Below, piece after piece: positions 1 through 6,940 of a stretch of 9,499 nucleotides of DNA. The stretch is from an uncultured Collinsella sp. (GTDB taxonomy: Bacteria; Actinomycetota; Coriobacteriia; Coriobacteriales; Coriobacteriaceae). The notes beneath the pieces are model-generated. The model worked only from the letters and a program-made list of their open reading frames with translations. It did not search any database and was not told where the DNA came from. The translations under genes were made by a program, and so were the position numbers. The stretch spans positions 1-9,499 of the forward strand of contig CAAEOW010000094.1 in the NCBI GenBank assembly GCA_900757705.1, written 5' to 3'. Numbering within the stretch: position 1 is the stretch's first letter; each line of letters begins with the position of its first letter.

Positions 1-3000
1 ACCGATAGCACCTTTGTGCAGACGGATGTCGACCAAGTAGACGCCGTCGACCCCGCCGACGCCGCGCCCGATGCCGATGCCGCCAACGCCGCCGACCCCG
101 CGCCCGATGCCAACGCCGCCGACCCCGCGCCCGATGCCGACGCCGCCGACCCCACAGTGCTCGATACCGGTGACACCCCTACGCCCCCGGACTCCGAGAT
201 TGCATCGGCGGCGGGCCTGACGGGCGCCGGGCAGACCGAGAGCACACCTGCGGGTACGCTTGCCACCGATCTTGTCGAGGGCAAGGAACTCGCCGAGCAG
301 CAGAAGCAAGAGGAGGCTTCCGGCACCGAGGCAACCTGGAACGAGGAGCTTGAACTCTGGGCAACCTCGAAGGGCGCCACGGGCGTAAAGGACGAATACG
401 ACGATGGCTACGTGGCCGGCGAGCAGATCCCCGCGCAGTACTACTTCTCGATCGATAGCCTCACCAACGAAATTTCTATCGAGTATGGCGACGCGGGCAT
501 TACCACGTTGGAGGTGCCCTCGACCATCGACGACAAAAATGTCGTAAGCCTTACGGGTATGGGAAGCGCTGCGCTCACATCGATCACCTTCGCCCCTAAT
601 TCGCATGTCCGCTCTGTGGGCGGTTTGGGCGGCAGCAGCATCAAAGAGATCGCACTGCCCGATTCGGTCGAGGAGCTCAAGAGCTATGCATTCTACAAAA
701 GCAAGACGCTCCAAACGGTAACCTGGCCCAACAACGCGGCCTTTACCACGATTCCCGAGCAGGCCTTTAAGGAATGTGAACAACTTGACGACAATGTGGT
801 GGCAACGCTGCCGCCTTCGGTCAAAACTATCGCCTATCTTGCATTCGCCTATTGCGGCGTGCCACAGTTCTATGTCTCGGACACAACAGTGCTCACCTTT
901 ACGCAGATCAATGTGCCGGGCACGGTGGAGCGGATTGAGCAACATGCCTTTGACGGGTGCTCCTTTGTGTCGTCGGTGACGATTGGCGATGGTGTCAAAT
1001 CTATCGGGGCGCTCGCGTTCGCCTCTCTTGATCCTGCGATTGCCGGCAAAGAGATTGTGCTACCCAAAAGCGTGGAAATGATAGAGTGGGGAGCTTTTGA
1101 GAACACGAGATACGGAAACGAGACGAACCATAATGCCGTTGCCCTGCGCGTGATGAACCCCGATCTTCAGTTTGGTGAGGCGGGCTATTCGGGCGACTAT
1201 AATGAGCGCGTGACAATCGATGGCGTAACGTATGCGATTCCCTTTAGTGAAGGCCAGACCATCTATGCCTATGCGACCGATTCGACTGGCAACCCCTCGA
1301 TGGTCAAAAAGCTTGCCGATGCCGTGGCCGATCGCAAGGACTCCGTCGATTCCTCGAAGCCTGCCTATACCTTTGAGTGGATGGGCGAGGCGGCCCAGGT
1401 GACGGGCAAACTTCCCCAGAGCGCGACGGCTACACTCGTGCAGGCGGGGCAGTCCACGCCGCTGGCGGTTGGCGATGACGGCAGCTTTACAGCGGACGCT
1501 CTCTCCAAGACAGCAGCCACCCTGCGCATTTCGCTCAGCGGTTACTATGACATGGTGCTGGCGCGCCCGGGCGACCAGATGACGGGCACATGGAATATCG
1601 GAGAGATAAAGGCGGAGGACTTTACCAAGATTCCGGCCTCGCGCGCGATTGAGCTCAACGTGGCCTATCTCGAACCGGTCGCAGGCCAGGATAAGACCGA
1701 ACGCATTGAGCTCGATAGTCTCAATAACATCGATCTGACGGTGAAGAGCGGCGGCAAGACGCTTAAGCCTGCCAAGGGTGACAAGGAAAACGACTTCCTT
1801 ATCCAGGGCACAGCACTCGTGGTGTCGCAGGCCATTGCCGACGCGGACCAGGATCTGGAGATAACGCTCGAGCCCAAAGACAGCCTCAAGCTGGGTGGGG
1901 CGACGGCGACGGTGAAGCCCTCGGCCGGCAAGGTCGATATCGACTTGAAGCCCTGGGGTACGGCGACGGTCACGACCAAGGGCGACTACCAGGGCGCCAA
2001 CCGCGTGCTGGTGTTCCGTACGTCCGACGGCAAGCTCGTCGCCGACGGTGTCACCTATTTGATGGGTTACAAAGACGATGGCACCACGCCTATCATGAAG
2101 GCCGAGACGCCGCGTCTTAAGGCCGGTTCGTACACCATCGTCGCCTTTAACAAGACGAGCTACGACATCCAAGCGACGAGCTATTCCACGTTTAGCCGCC
2201 TAGGGCTGACCGTGGGTAAGCATATCGCGCAAAAGCAGGTGAAGATCGAGGACGGCAAACGGCTCGACGTGACGCTCGACGTCCCCACGTTTGACGTGGA
2301 GACGTATCGTGCCGAGCGTGGGCTGACGGCGGGCTCGGTTATCGCTGATTCGTCCGCGGTCGTTGGCGTGGAGACCGAGCTGCGCATTCATTACGAGCTC
2401 AAGGACAGCCAGGCTGCCAAGATTGAGATTCCGCTGGCCAAGGATGCCGTCGAGGATGTGTCCGCAGGCGCTCGCGAAGCCGGCGCCAGCTCCGATGCCA
2501 TGTGGGCTGGCACAACTTGGGAGGGCGACAACCTCGTTCTCAATATGAGGAAGGGCATGGGCGCCGATGTGTTTGTGCGCTTTAAGCCTAAGGCCGCGGG
2601 CATCTATGCCATCTCGCCGCTTATTACGCTGGGCGAGGTGACATTGCCGCTGGGAAGCACCACACTCGAGATTAGCGGATCGCGCATCGAGGTCGACAGC
2701 ACCGACGTTCACAGCCTGCTGGGCAATGTGGCCTACGTATACGCAGCGCCCGGCAAAAGCGTGCAGCTTACCGTGGGCGCGGGCGCCTCGGCCGCAAAGT
2801 ACACTGGCAAGACCAATAAACTCGGCCGTGCCAAGATTGAATACGACCTGCCGCAGGATACGCTTGCCGCCGAGCGTGTGACGCTCGAAGCGCGCGTGGG
2901 CTCGACCGACGTCGCCGCCGCTGCCGCAGAGGTGACGGCTCGCAATTATGCGCGCTATGTTCCGGGCGCTTCGGTCTGGAACTTTGATGTGACGTATCGT

Positions 3001-6000
3001 GGCGGTACGCAAAACCTGGTCAAGGACGGTAAGGACACCGGCAAGAGCCTGTGGACCTTCCATCATCTGCCACAAAAGAAGAACGCCTACTGGACCTTTG
3101 ACATCACGCTCGAGGTGGGAAACGAAGAGGCCGCCGACACGCTCGACCTGTACGTGGACTGCGTGGATGGCAAGACGGTGACGATTCCTCTGACTCAAAA
3201 GTCGCGCGAGGGCACCCGTGTGCGTTATGTGGCGGAGTATGTGGACGAGGGTTACCTTAAGCTGCTCGACGAGTTTAACAAGGCGAATGACTCGACCTAT
3301 GTGAACTGCGGCAACTTTGAGCAAATCTTTATGCCGCAGACCTACCGCATCTCCAATGCCCAGCTTATGACCATGCTGAGTTTTGACGCCAACGCTTCGG
3401 CCAAAAAGCATTCCGCCGCGGCCGAGGAGCGCCAGCAGGAGTTCTCGAATGCCGTGCAGCAGTGGCACGAGTATATGATGGATAACTCGTTTAATGATGT
3501 CGACGAGGCCTTTAACGACGCGATTGACCAGATGGTCGCCGATGCGTTTGCCGAGGAGGACGAGAACGGTAAAGAGGACGAAGCCCAAGGTAGAGCTGCC
3601 CGTAAGGCTCGTCGCGCCCCTGCCGCCAGCGACGGCGAGGGTGATGGTGCTGGCAACGACGAGGCCGCGCAGGTTGCGGCTGAGCTCAAGGCCGCGGTCG
3701 GCGGGTCGTCGGCGCTGCTGACCCAGCAGGGCGACAGCTATGGCGTCAATGTGGACAAGATGATCTTTGAGGATGCTTACGGCACCAGCGAGGATTGGTA
3801 TCAGGAACTCGCGGCGGCCCAGGGCGCGAACGCTGCGGATGCGGCCGCCATCAAGGAGCTCGTCGACCATGCGTCGCGAGCGGAGTTTATTGCCCAGCAG
3901 GCCGAGGATCTGGTGGGCCAGTCGATGGGTATCGGCCAGCTCAACCAATATGGAAGCTGGAATGACGCAACCGCTGCGGCGCTCAACAAGTGTGCGGGCA
4001 TTAAGGCCAGCGAGTACAACGGCCAGTCGACGAGCGGGTTTAACGATTTGGGCCAGGCGCTCGGCAGCTCGCTGAGCTACAAGGCGGCTGACGACGATAC
4101 CGTCAAGGGCTTTAAAGTCGCCGCGCCCGATGGCGAGCAGACGGCCTATATCGAGTCGGAGTTTATCGAGAACTCCAATAACAACAAGAACCAGGCGCTT
4201 CTGTTTAACTCGATCGCCATGCAGTGCGACATTCTGGACAACCTGTACGACAACTGGAATGTGGTCCATAGTCTCAATAACTCTACGATTCGCGGCTGGC
4301 TTATGGCTTGGAAGCGCAACGGCGACGTGAGCGCCCATATGAAGCTCATCCGCACGATTCGCTCACTCAAGAGCTATAAGATCGAGTGCGAGATGTTCGG
4401 CCAGGTCTTTAAGACCGATGCGTGGAAGGCAGCCGGACAGGCGTTTCCCGCGGCGACCCAGGGCATCGGAATCTTTACCGGCATTTACGGCGTGAACGAT
4501 GCCAGCAAGAACTGGGAGAACGTGAACGTCCGTATGCAGAAGGTGAAGGGCGAGCGCGAGGGCTATGAGCTTCAGCATACGCGCTTGCTTGCCAAGCCCG
4601 AGAAGACCGAGGATGACTGGAAGTGCATTTACGCGCTGCGTGATGCCATGGAGAAGGCGCGTGCGTTTGAGGATCTGCTGTATCGCCAGCTCTGCCACGA
4701 TAGCACCGATGTGGCGGTGGGCTCCATTATGACAATCGCCGGCGTGCTGACGGCCGGTTCGGCGGGTACTGTGGTGGGCGCTGCCTATGACGCGGCTTCG
4801 ACCAGCGTAGGTTCGGAGCGCGCGATTAAGCTGACCAATGCCGAATGCGCCTACGATGTTGCCTGCGAGCAGGTGGAGCGCGCGTGCCAGAATCGTATTA
4901 CGGTCAACTGGGGCGAGCTGACCGATGCCGAGGTCTACAAGGCCAACAAGGACGGCTTGATCTCGGACGAGAAGATGCAGTCGATCTTTGAGGCGCGTTA
5001 TCGCAATGTGGCTGCCAAGGCGGCACCCGACCCTGCGGGCGTGGTGTACGAGGGCCTGCTGTCCAATACGGTTGAAGGCGCGACGGTTGAGCTGTGGAGC
5101 GCCGACGATGCGACCGGTACCAATGCAGTGCGTTGGGATGCCGAGGAGTATGAACAGGACAATCCACTTGCAACGGGTGCGGACGGTGCGTACAACTGGA
5201 ATACGCCGACCGGCTGGTATCAGGTGCGCGTGACCAAGGACGGGTATGAGGAGGCGCGTTCGGCTTGGCTGCGCGTGCCGCCGATTCAGACTGAGGTGAA
5301 CATTGGTTTGGTGTCGACGGCGGCGCCCGAGGTGGCTTCGGCCCATGCCTATACCGATTGCGTCGAGGTTGAGTTTGCGCAGTATATGGATGCGAGCGAC
5401 GATGCCCTGGTCGCATTGTGCGCGCAGGGCTTGGGTGACGTGACGTATACGTGGCTCGACAAGCAGGACGATCCCAATGGCAAGCCGCTGTCGCGCGTGC
5501 TGCGTATTCGCTATGCCGATGCGCGTGAGGCGGGCTCGACGGTGGCGTTTGAGCTCGACGGTGCTCGCAACTACGCCGGTACGGCCATGTCGCGTTGGGC
5601 AAGCGGGGAGCTTGCCGTGGGCGTTCGTGCCGACAAGCTCAGGCTCAACGTGGAGCAGGCCGTGACCATGCTTGAGGGCAGTGACTTTGAGCTGGTGGCG
5701 CACGTGACCGATAAGGCGGGCAAGCCGTTTGCGGGCGCCAAGGTTAGTGTTGGGCTGGAGTCCTCGGCTATCTGCTCTGTCGATGCCACCCAAGCCGTGA
5801 CGGGCGAGGACGGCGCGGCGACGTTTGTGCTGCATGGTGCTCTGCCCGGTTTGACGACGTTGACGGCGGCGGTGGACGGCACGGCGCTGTCCAAGCAGGT
5901 CGACGTGCGCGTGTCTGCCGAGGCAGTGCGACCGGCGCGACCGGTGGCGACGATTGGTGCGACGACGTTTGGTGCATGGTCGCCCAAGGAGAACTACATT

Positions 6001-6546
6001 ACGGTGCCCAAGGGTACGAAGCTGGAGCTTTCGGCCGAGGATGGCACGACGATTTGGTACACCACCAACGACACCTGCCCCTGCCGTGACGAAGGCCGCG
6101 TAAAGTACACCGAGCCTATTGCGCTCGATAGCAATATGTATGTGCGCATTGCGGCGCAGCGTCCCGGCATGTCGTATAGCGAGTATTCGGAGCGCTTGAA
6201 CATTACGATTACGGTGACCGATGAGGCGACGCCCGATCCCGAGCCGGAGCCCGGGCCGGAGCCCGAGCCCAAGCCGGAACCCAAGCCGACGCCTGGCGGC
6301 GGCGAGCAGGGTGGCGGTGCGGATGGCTCTGGCGGTACCGGGGTTCCTGCGGGTGGTTCGACTTCGACGACGACAACAGTGGCGACGGACAAGTCCAAGG
6401 ATAAGGGCAAGAACGGTAAGAAGTTCGATAACGCTGCGCTCGTCAACACGGGAGACGCCACTGCGATGACGGTCGCCGCCCTGGGCATCGCCGGCGCAAC
6501 TGTTGCCGCCGCCGGCCTCGCCGTGACCAAGCGTCGCAAGCGCTAG
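1..6546 (+). CDS. Giant LRR/Ig-domain cell-wall-anchored surface protein, 5'-truncated by window edge
   Basis: Probably a surface adhesin or binding protein; the ligand is unknown. The frame is open to base 1. The first in-window start, GTG at 16, has no visible ribosome site and no signal peptide follows, so the true start lies upstream. Residue numbers here count from that GTG (2176 residues). Order: an acidic Asp/Pro/Ala repeat (about 10-46); BspA-like LRR_5 repeats with recurring LP-x-SV-x-x-I-x-x-x-AF patterns (about 151-430); beta-sandwich modules (about 456-1110); a helical stretch (about 1128-1180); a charged linker (1180-1216); a Cys-containing helical module (about 1217-1675); a carboxypeptidase-regulatory-like domain (1676-1767); two Ig-like domains (1768-1970); a chitobiase C-terminal-like domain with WYTTND...YTEPI (1971-2068); a Pro/Glu/Lys then Gly-rich wall spacer (2073-2120); and a sorting signal LVNTG (2142-2146) with hydrophobic segment and KRRKR end. 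LRR, Ig-like and chitobiase-type calls follow family patterns; the central helical module I do not recognise. Confidence 0.9.
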   Translation, partial: TDSTFVQTDVDQVDAVDPADAAPDADAANAADPAPDANAADPAPDADAADPTVLDTGDTPTPPDSEIASAAGLTGAGQTESTPAGTLATDLVEGKELAEQQKQEEASGTEATWNEELELWATSKGATGVKDEYDDGYVAGEQIPAQYYFSIDSLTNEISIEYGDAGITTLEVPSTIDDKNVVSLTGMGSAALTSITFAPNSHVRSVGGLGGSSIKEIALPDSVEELKSYAFYKSKTLQTVTWPNNAAFTTIPEQAFKECEQLDDNVVATLPPSVKTIAYLAFAYCGVPQFYVSDTTVLTFTQINVPGTVERIEQHAFDGCSFVSSVTIGDGVKSIGALAFASLDPAIAGKEIVLPKSVEMIEWGAFENTRYGNETNHNAVALRVMNPDLQFGEAGYSGDYNERVTIDGVTYAIPFSEGQTIYAYATDSTGNPSMVKKLADAVADRKDSVDSSKPAYTFEWMGEAAQVTGKLPQSATATLVQAGQSTPLAVGDDGSFTADALSKTAATLRISLSGYYDMVLARPGDQMTGTWNIGEIKAEDFTKIPASRAIELNVAYLEPVAGQDKTERIELDSLNNIDLTVKSGGKTLKPAKGDKENDFLIQGTALVVSQAIADADQDLEITLEPKDSLKLGGATATVKPSAGKVDIDLKPWGTATVTTKGDYQGANRVLVFRTSDGKLVADGVTYLMGYKDDGTTPIMKAETPRLKAGSYTIVAFNKTSYDIQATSYSTFSRLGLTVGKHIAQKQVKIEDGKRLDVTLDVPTFDVETYRAERGLTAGSVIADSSAVVGVETELRIHYELKDSQAAKIEIPLAKDAVEDVSAGAREAGASSDAMWAGTTWEGDNLVLNMRKGMGADVFVRFKPKAAGIYAISPLITLGEVTLPLGSTTLEISGSRIEVDSTDVHSLLGNVAYVYAAPGKSVQLTVGAGASAAKYTGKTNKLGRAKIEYDLPQDTLAAERVTLEARVGSTDVAAAAAEVTARNYARYVPGASVWNFDVTYRGGTQNLVKDGKDTGKSLWTFHHLPQKKNAYWTFDITLEVGNEEAADTLDLYVDCVDGKTVTIPLTQKSREGTRVRYVAEYVDEGYLKLLDEFNKANDSTYVNCGNFEQIFMPQTYRISNAQLMTMLSFDANASAKKHSAAAEERQQEFSNAVQQWHEYMMDNSFNDVDEAFNDAIDQMVADAFAEEDENGKEDEAQGRAARKARRAPAASDGEGDGAGNDEAAQVAAELKAAVGGSSALLTQQGDSYGVNVDKMIFEDAYGTSEDWYQELAAAQGANAADAAAIKELVDHASRAEFIAQQAEDLVGQSMGIGQLNQYGSWNDATAAALNKCAGIKASEYNGQSTSGFNDLGQALGSSLSYKAADDDTVKGFKVAAPDGEQTAYIESEFIENSNNNKNQALLFNSIAMQCDILDNLYDNWNVVHSLNNSTIRGWLMAWKRNGDVSAHMKLIRTIRSLKSYKIECEMFGQVFKTDAWKAAGQAFPAATQGIGIFTGIYGVNDASKNWENVNVRMQKVKGEREGYELQHTRLLAKPEKTEDDWKCIYALRDAMEKARAFEDLLYRQLCHDSTDVAVGSIMTIAGVLTAGSAGTVVGAAYDAASTSVGSERAIKLTNAECAYDVACEQVERACQNRITVNWGELTDAEVYKANKDGLISDEKMQSIFEARYRNVAAKAAPDPAGVVYEGLLSNTVEGATVELWSADDATGTNAVRWDAEEYEQDNPLATGADGAYNWNTPTGWYQVRVTKDGYEEARSAWLRVPPIQTEVNIGLVSTAAPEVASAHAYTDCVEVEFAQYMDASDDALVALCAQGLGDVTYTWLDKQDDPNGKPLSRVLRIRYADAREAGSTVAFELDGARNYAGTAMSRWASGELAVGVRADKLRLNVEQAVTMLEGSDFELVAHVTDKAGKPFAGAKVSVGLESSAICSVDATQAVTGEDGAATFVLHGALPGLTTLTAAVDGTALSKQVDVRVSAEAVRPARPVATIGATTFGAWSPKENYITVPKGTKLELSAEDGTTIWYTTNDTCPCRDEGRVKYTEPIALDSNMYVRIAAQRPGMSYSEYSERLNITITVTDEATPDPEPEPGPEPEPKPEPKPTPGGGEQGGGADGSGGTGVPAGGSTSTTTTVATDKSKDKGKNGKKFDNAALVNTGDATAMTVAALGIAGATVAAAGLAVTKRRKR
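61..153 (+). repeat. In-frame 27-bp tandem repeat (AADPAPDA[N/D])
   Basis: Near-identical 27-bp units lie at 88-114 and 115-141, with a partial third at 142-153 and a diverged copy before them (61-87). The two full units differ at one base, changing Asn to Asp at the ninth codon. The encoded stretch is acidic and low in complexity, as expected for a flexible spacer behind a signal peptide. The unit length is a multiple of three, so gain or loss of copies would keep the frame. Confidence 0.85.
6439..6543 (+). other. C-terminal cell-wall sorting signal, LVNTG variant
   Basis: This encodes LVNTGD, then a hydrophobic segment rich in Ala, Val and Gly (about 20 residues), then KRRKR at the very end of the protein. 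This is the tripartite layout of sortase substrates. The usual Pro at the second position of LPxTG is Val here. The Pro-rich and Gly-rich spacer just before it (6232-6360) supports wall anchoring. Which sortase class would accept it cannot be told from this window. Confidence 0.75.
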
Positions 6547-6582
6547 GTTTTGGCGACAGCGCCCATCCTCGGCTTTAGCAAA

Positions 6583-6639
6583 ATCTCAATCTGTAACACC
6601 AAACTGCCCAAAACGGCTCTAGATGTTACAGATTGAGAT
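6583..6639 (+). repeat. Array unit 1 stem-loop
   Basis: The arms at 6583-6598 and 6624-6639 are perfect reverse complements (16 bp). The 25-nt loop can form a small inner stem, GCC (6606-6608) with GGC (6615-6617), capped by six bases. Confidence 0.85.
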
Positions 6640-6663
6640 GAACCGAATGGCCGCCAACCTAAC

Positions 6664-6720
6664 ATCTCGATTTGTAACATGTAGCGAGGAATTTGGCCTC
6701 TAACTGTTACAGATTGAGAT
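6664..6720 (+). repeat. Array unit 2 stem-loop
   Basis: The left arm 6664-6679 differs from unit 1 at two bases (G6669, T6672). The right arm 6705-6720 is identical to unit 1. Both changes give G-U pairs in plus-strand RNA. The loop can form an inner stem, GAGG (6686-6689) with CCTC (6697-6700), capped by seven bases. Confidence 0.85.
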
Positions 6721-6743
6721 AAAGCGGAGGCGGCTGGAGCAAT

Positions 6744-6800
6744 ATCTTGATCTGTAACAACTACGGGGCTCAACGGGCTCCACGTGTTACAGATTGAGAC
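6744..6800 (+). repeat. Array unit 3 stem-loop
   Basis: The left arm 6744-6759 differs from unit 1 at two bases (T6748, G6749), both giving G-U pairs in plus-strand RNA. The right arm 6785-6800 differs only at its last base (C6800), which opens the terminal pair. The loop can form an inner stem, GGGGC (6765-6769) with GCTCC (6777-6781), including one G-U pair. Confidence 0.85.
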
Positions 6801-6817
6801 AAAACGAACGGCCAAGT

Positions 6818-6862
6818 CCCCAACCACCACAAAGGTGCCTGTCCCCTTTGTGGTGGTTGGGG
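6818..6862. repeat. REP-like perfect 18-bp hairpin
   Basis: The left arm CCCCAACCACCACAAAGG (6818-6835) is exactly complementary to 6845-6862, with a 9-nt loop TGCCTGTCC. No T-tract follows on either strand, so it is not a standard intrinsic terminator. The core GGTGCCTGTCCCC resembles, from memory, repetitive extragenic palindromes linked to TnpA_REP (RAYT) transposases; that link is not testable here. The left flank AAGTCCCC (6814-6821) is repeated in the neighbouring terminator stem at 6878-6885. Confidence 0.8.
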
Positions 6863-6874
6863 CGGTCGGCATTG

Positions 6875-6912
6875 AAAAAGTCCCCGCCGGGCGTGTGCTC
6901 GACGGGGACTTT
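6875..6912 (-). terminator. Intrinsic terminator of the nfnAB operon
   Basis: Read on the minus strand, AAAGTCCCCG (from 6912) and its complement CGGGGACTTT (ending at 6877) form a 10-bp stem with a 16-nt loop, and the stem runs into five T residues before CAAT. It begins 28 nt past the nfnB stop codon. On the plus strand the stem is followed only by TTTGCCGTTT, so it would act weakly, if at all, in that direction. Confidence 0.85.
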
Positions 6913-6940
6913 GCCGTTTGATGGCTAGTGCTGCAGGTGA

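Larger units (their letters stand above)
6583..6813 (+). repeat. Array of three 80-bp units, each a 16-bp stem-loop (alternating inverted repeats)
   Basis: Six 16-nt arms begin at 6583, 6624, 6664, 6705, 6744 and 6785, alternating between ATCTCAATCTGTAACA and its reverse complement. Each pair encloses exactly 25 nt; 24 and 23 nt separate the pairs. A short tail after each right arm is also conserved (roughly RAANCGRANGGCC, at 6640, 6721 and 6801), so the true unit is about 80-81 bp. The 3' half of each loop is similar as well (GGCTC or GGCCTC). The array begins 36 bp past the stop codon of the surface-protein gene and ends against a REP-like hairpin. No protein is encoded. It resembles BIME-type mosaics in layout, or a tandem structured RNA; its identity is not known to me. 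Confidence 0.9.

Noticed and set aside
16..18. GTG as the real start of the surface protein
   Set aside because: The frame continues to base 1, no ribosome site is visible, and a wall-anchored protein needs a signal peptide that is absent after this codon.
2200..4338. Long antisense open frame of 712 codons inside the surface-protein gene
   Set aside because: It mirrors the codon structure of a high-GC gene, its translation lacks domain patterns, and the sense strand encodes recognisable modules. The same holds for antisense frames at 1060-2172 and 4363-5835.
6552..6563. Small hairpin GGCG/CGCC just after the surface-protein stop codon
   Set aside because: Only four base pairs and no T-tract; too weak to call a terminator.
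6583..6800. CRISPR array
   Set aside because: The 16-nt repeats alternate in orientation and parts of the spacers are conserved between units; no cas genes are present. CRISPR repeats run in one direction with unique spacers.
6583..6800. Series of intrinsic terminators for the surface-protein gene
   Set aside because: The stems are AT-rich with no T-tract after any right arm on either strand.
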